A stretch of DNA of 5,741 nt from Sphaerochaeta sp. (GTDB lineage Bacteria > Spirochaetota > Spirochaetia > Sphaerochaetales > Sphaerochaetaceae). The stretch spans positions 692 through 6,432 of the forward strand of contig DMAO01000234.1 in NCBI GenBank assembly GCA_003446545.1. The letters run 5' to 3'. This document shows positions 4,699 through 5,741 of the stretch, in pieces. Position 1 is the stretch's first letter; each line of letters opens with the position of its first letter. A model generated the notes under the pieces. The model saw nothing but the letters and a program-made list of their open reading frames with translations. It had not been told where the DNA came from and searched no databases. A program made the position numbers and the translations under genes.

Positions 4699-5741
4699 AT
4701 GCAGGTAAATTATACCATATCCCAAGATATCCTCGATTGGGTGGTTAAACAAACCACTTCCGATAGTGTTATTCCGAAAACTTTGCCAATGATTAAAGAA
4801 TGGCAAAGAGGTACTAAGATCCCGACCTACAATCAGATTGAAGCAGCCAGTAGAGACACTCGTATTCCATTAGGATATTTTTTCCTTAAGACTCCACCCA
4901 TGGAAAAAATTACACTGCTCGAATACAGAACAATAAAAAGTCAGGAATTTGAGCAACCAAGTAGGGATTTGATAGATACCATTCAAGATATGGAACAGAT
5001 AATTGAGTGGACCAAGAATAATCTCAATGCTGAAGGTGCTGATATAAATTCTGTTGTTGGGAAGCTCAAGGATATCACAGATATTGGCACTATTTCCACT
5101 TACATCCGGGATACTCTCGGATTAGCAGAGAACTGGTTCGAAAAAACCAAAAATGCTGAAGACTCTTTTAAGAAATTGAGAACTGTTATAAGTGATGCAG
5201 GGATTGTTGTAATGATGAATGGCATTGTTCGTGGTAATACGCACAGGCCTCTGGATGTACATGAGTTCCGAGCATTGACCATTATTGATGATTATGCTCC
5301 TTTGATTTTTATTAATACAAATGATTCAACCAATGGTAGGTTATTTTCCCTGCTTCACGAATTTGTTCATATTTGCCTGGGAGTCAATAATCTTTTCAAT
5401 GACAGATATAGCTCTGGGAAGAACGTTAGTTCAATTGAAACCCTCTGTAATGCTGTAGCCGCAGAAGTCCTTGTCCCAAGTAACGTATTCCTCTCCAAGT
5501 GGAAAGAAAGTGGAACTGATGAAGCTTCTCTGGTCAATCGAATAATGCAACTAGCTTTGTTCTTCAGTTGTGGTCCTGTTGTCATCGCTCGAAAAGCACT
5601 GGATGCAAGAAAAATAGATAGCAACCAATACAGGCACATTTCCGAGGAAGCTACCAGACATTTCATAGAAAAGAAAAACTCTCAGCCTTCTGGAGGCAAT
5701 TACTATGCAACACTTTCTTCCCGTGTGGACCGAAGATTCTT
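4699..5741 (+). CDS. ImmA/IrrE family zinc metallopeptidase with HTH-like N-terminus (3' end outside the window)
   Basis: The frame is open from ATG 4699 to the window edge, 347 residues. Full members are usually about 370-400, so roughly the last 30-50 residues are missing. In-frame stops at 4681 and 4690 and a GGAG at 4685-4688 fix the start. Residues 1-65 look like the degenerate HTH-type region of this family ('MIKEWQRGTKIPTYNQIE', 'IPLGYFFL'). Residues about 68-105 hold 'EYRTI' and 'PSRDLIDTIQDMEQIIEW'. The catalytic domain has HEFVH at 220-224 and 'ETLCNAVAAEVLVP' with Glu247 as the likely third zinc ligand. The C-terminal 'GGNYY.TLSSRVDRRF' is also a family hallmark as I recall it. Homologues (COG2856) cleave repressors or antitoxins on phages, ICEs and toxin-antitoxin loci. 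The gene is clearly more AT-rich than the sugar operon, suggesting transfer. The substrate is unknown. Confidence 0.88.
   Translation, partial: MQVNYTISQDILDWVVKQTTSDSVIPKTLPMIKEWQRGTKIPTYNQIEAASRDTRIPLGYFFLKTPPMEKITLLEYRTIKSQEFEQPSRDLIDTIQDMEQIIEWTKNNLNAEGADINSVVGKLKDITDIGTISTYIRDTLGLAENWFEKTKNAEDSFKKLRTVISDAGIVVMMNGIVRGNTHRPLDVHEFRALTIIDDYAPLIFINTNDSTNGRLFSLLHEFVHICLGVNNLFNDRYSSGKNVSSIETLCNAVAAEVLVPSNVFLSKWKESGTDEASLVNRIMQLALFFSCGPVVIARKALDARKIDSNQYRHISEEATRHFIEKKNSQPSGGNYYATLSSRVDRRF

Larger units (their letters stand above)
4596..4719. repeat. 11-base inverted repeat spanning the -10 box and the start of the ORF
   Basis: TATGGTATAAT at 4596-4606 has an exact reverse complement, ATTATACCATA, at 4709-4719 (codons 4-7 of the metallopeptidase). 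The dyad centre (about 4657) coincides with the centre of the leader hairpin (about 4659). The minus strand therefore also carries an identical extended -10 element pointing leftwards. It may be a paired operator or a pair of facing promoters. Confidence 0.5.

Noticed and set aside
4540..4806. Minus-strand frame of 88 residues across the junction
   Set aside because: It needs a TTG start inside the metallopeptidase gene, covers the promoter and leader hairpin, and shows no recognisable domain. A small antisense gene is possible but not supported.

Overview
The window joins two different pieces of DNA. Bases 1 to about 4270 hold five closely packed plus-strand genes of a hexuronate (glucuronate/galacturonate) catabolism cluster. 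In order these are the 3' part of altronate dehydratase (uxaA), complete uronate isomerase (uxaC), an IclR-family regulator very close to KdgR, a Gfo/Idh/MocA-type NAD(P)-dependent oxidoreductase, and a small single-domain cupin. Gaps between them are 14, 4, 50 and 10 bases. Each internal start has a good Shine-Dalgarno sequence, so they read as one transcription unit whose promoter lies left of the window.

Bases 4267-4698 contain no convincing gene. They hold a strong hairpin just after the cupin stop, a probable intrinsic terminator ending in a run of six T, a perfect 14-base palindrome, an extended -10 promoter, and an unusual nested inverted repeat in the leader of the next gene.

From 4699 to the right edge runs an open frame without a stop, encoding an ImmA/IrrE-type (COG2856) zinc metallopeptidase with a degenerate HTH-like N-terminus. 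It is much more AT-rich than the sugar genes: sampled 60-base lines have 19-21 G+C, against 32-36 in the uronate genes. This suggests the left edge of a mobile or defence/toxin-antitoxin-like module inserted after the metabolic operon.

Pathway logic: UxaC isomerises glucuronate or galacturonate to fructuronate or tagaturonate, and UxaA dehydrates altronate to 2-keto-3-deoxygluconate (KDG). KdgR is the repressor that in enterobacteria senses KDG-type intermediates. The reductase between the UxaC and UxaA steps (UxaB), the KDG kinase and the aldolase are not visible. The oxidoreductase and the cupin are probable accessory sugar-processing enzymes of unknown substrate.

The organism cannot be fixed from this window. 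It is a bacterium with moderate GC (about 50% in core genes) and AGGAGG-type ribosome sites. The gene content and composition would suit a fermentative polysaccharide-associated bacterium such as a Sphaerochaeta-like spirochaete or a Firmicute; this is a low-confidence guess.
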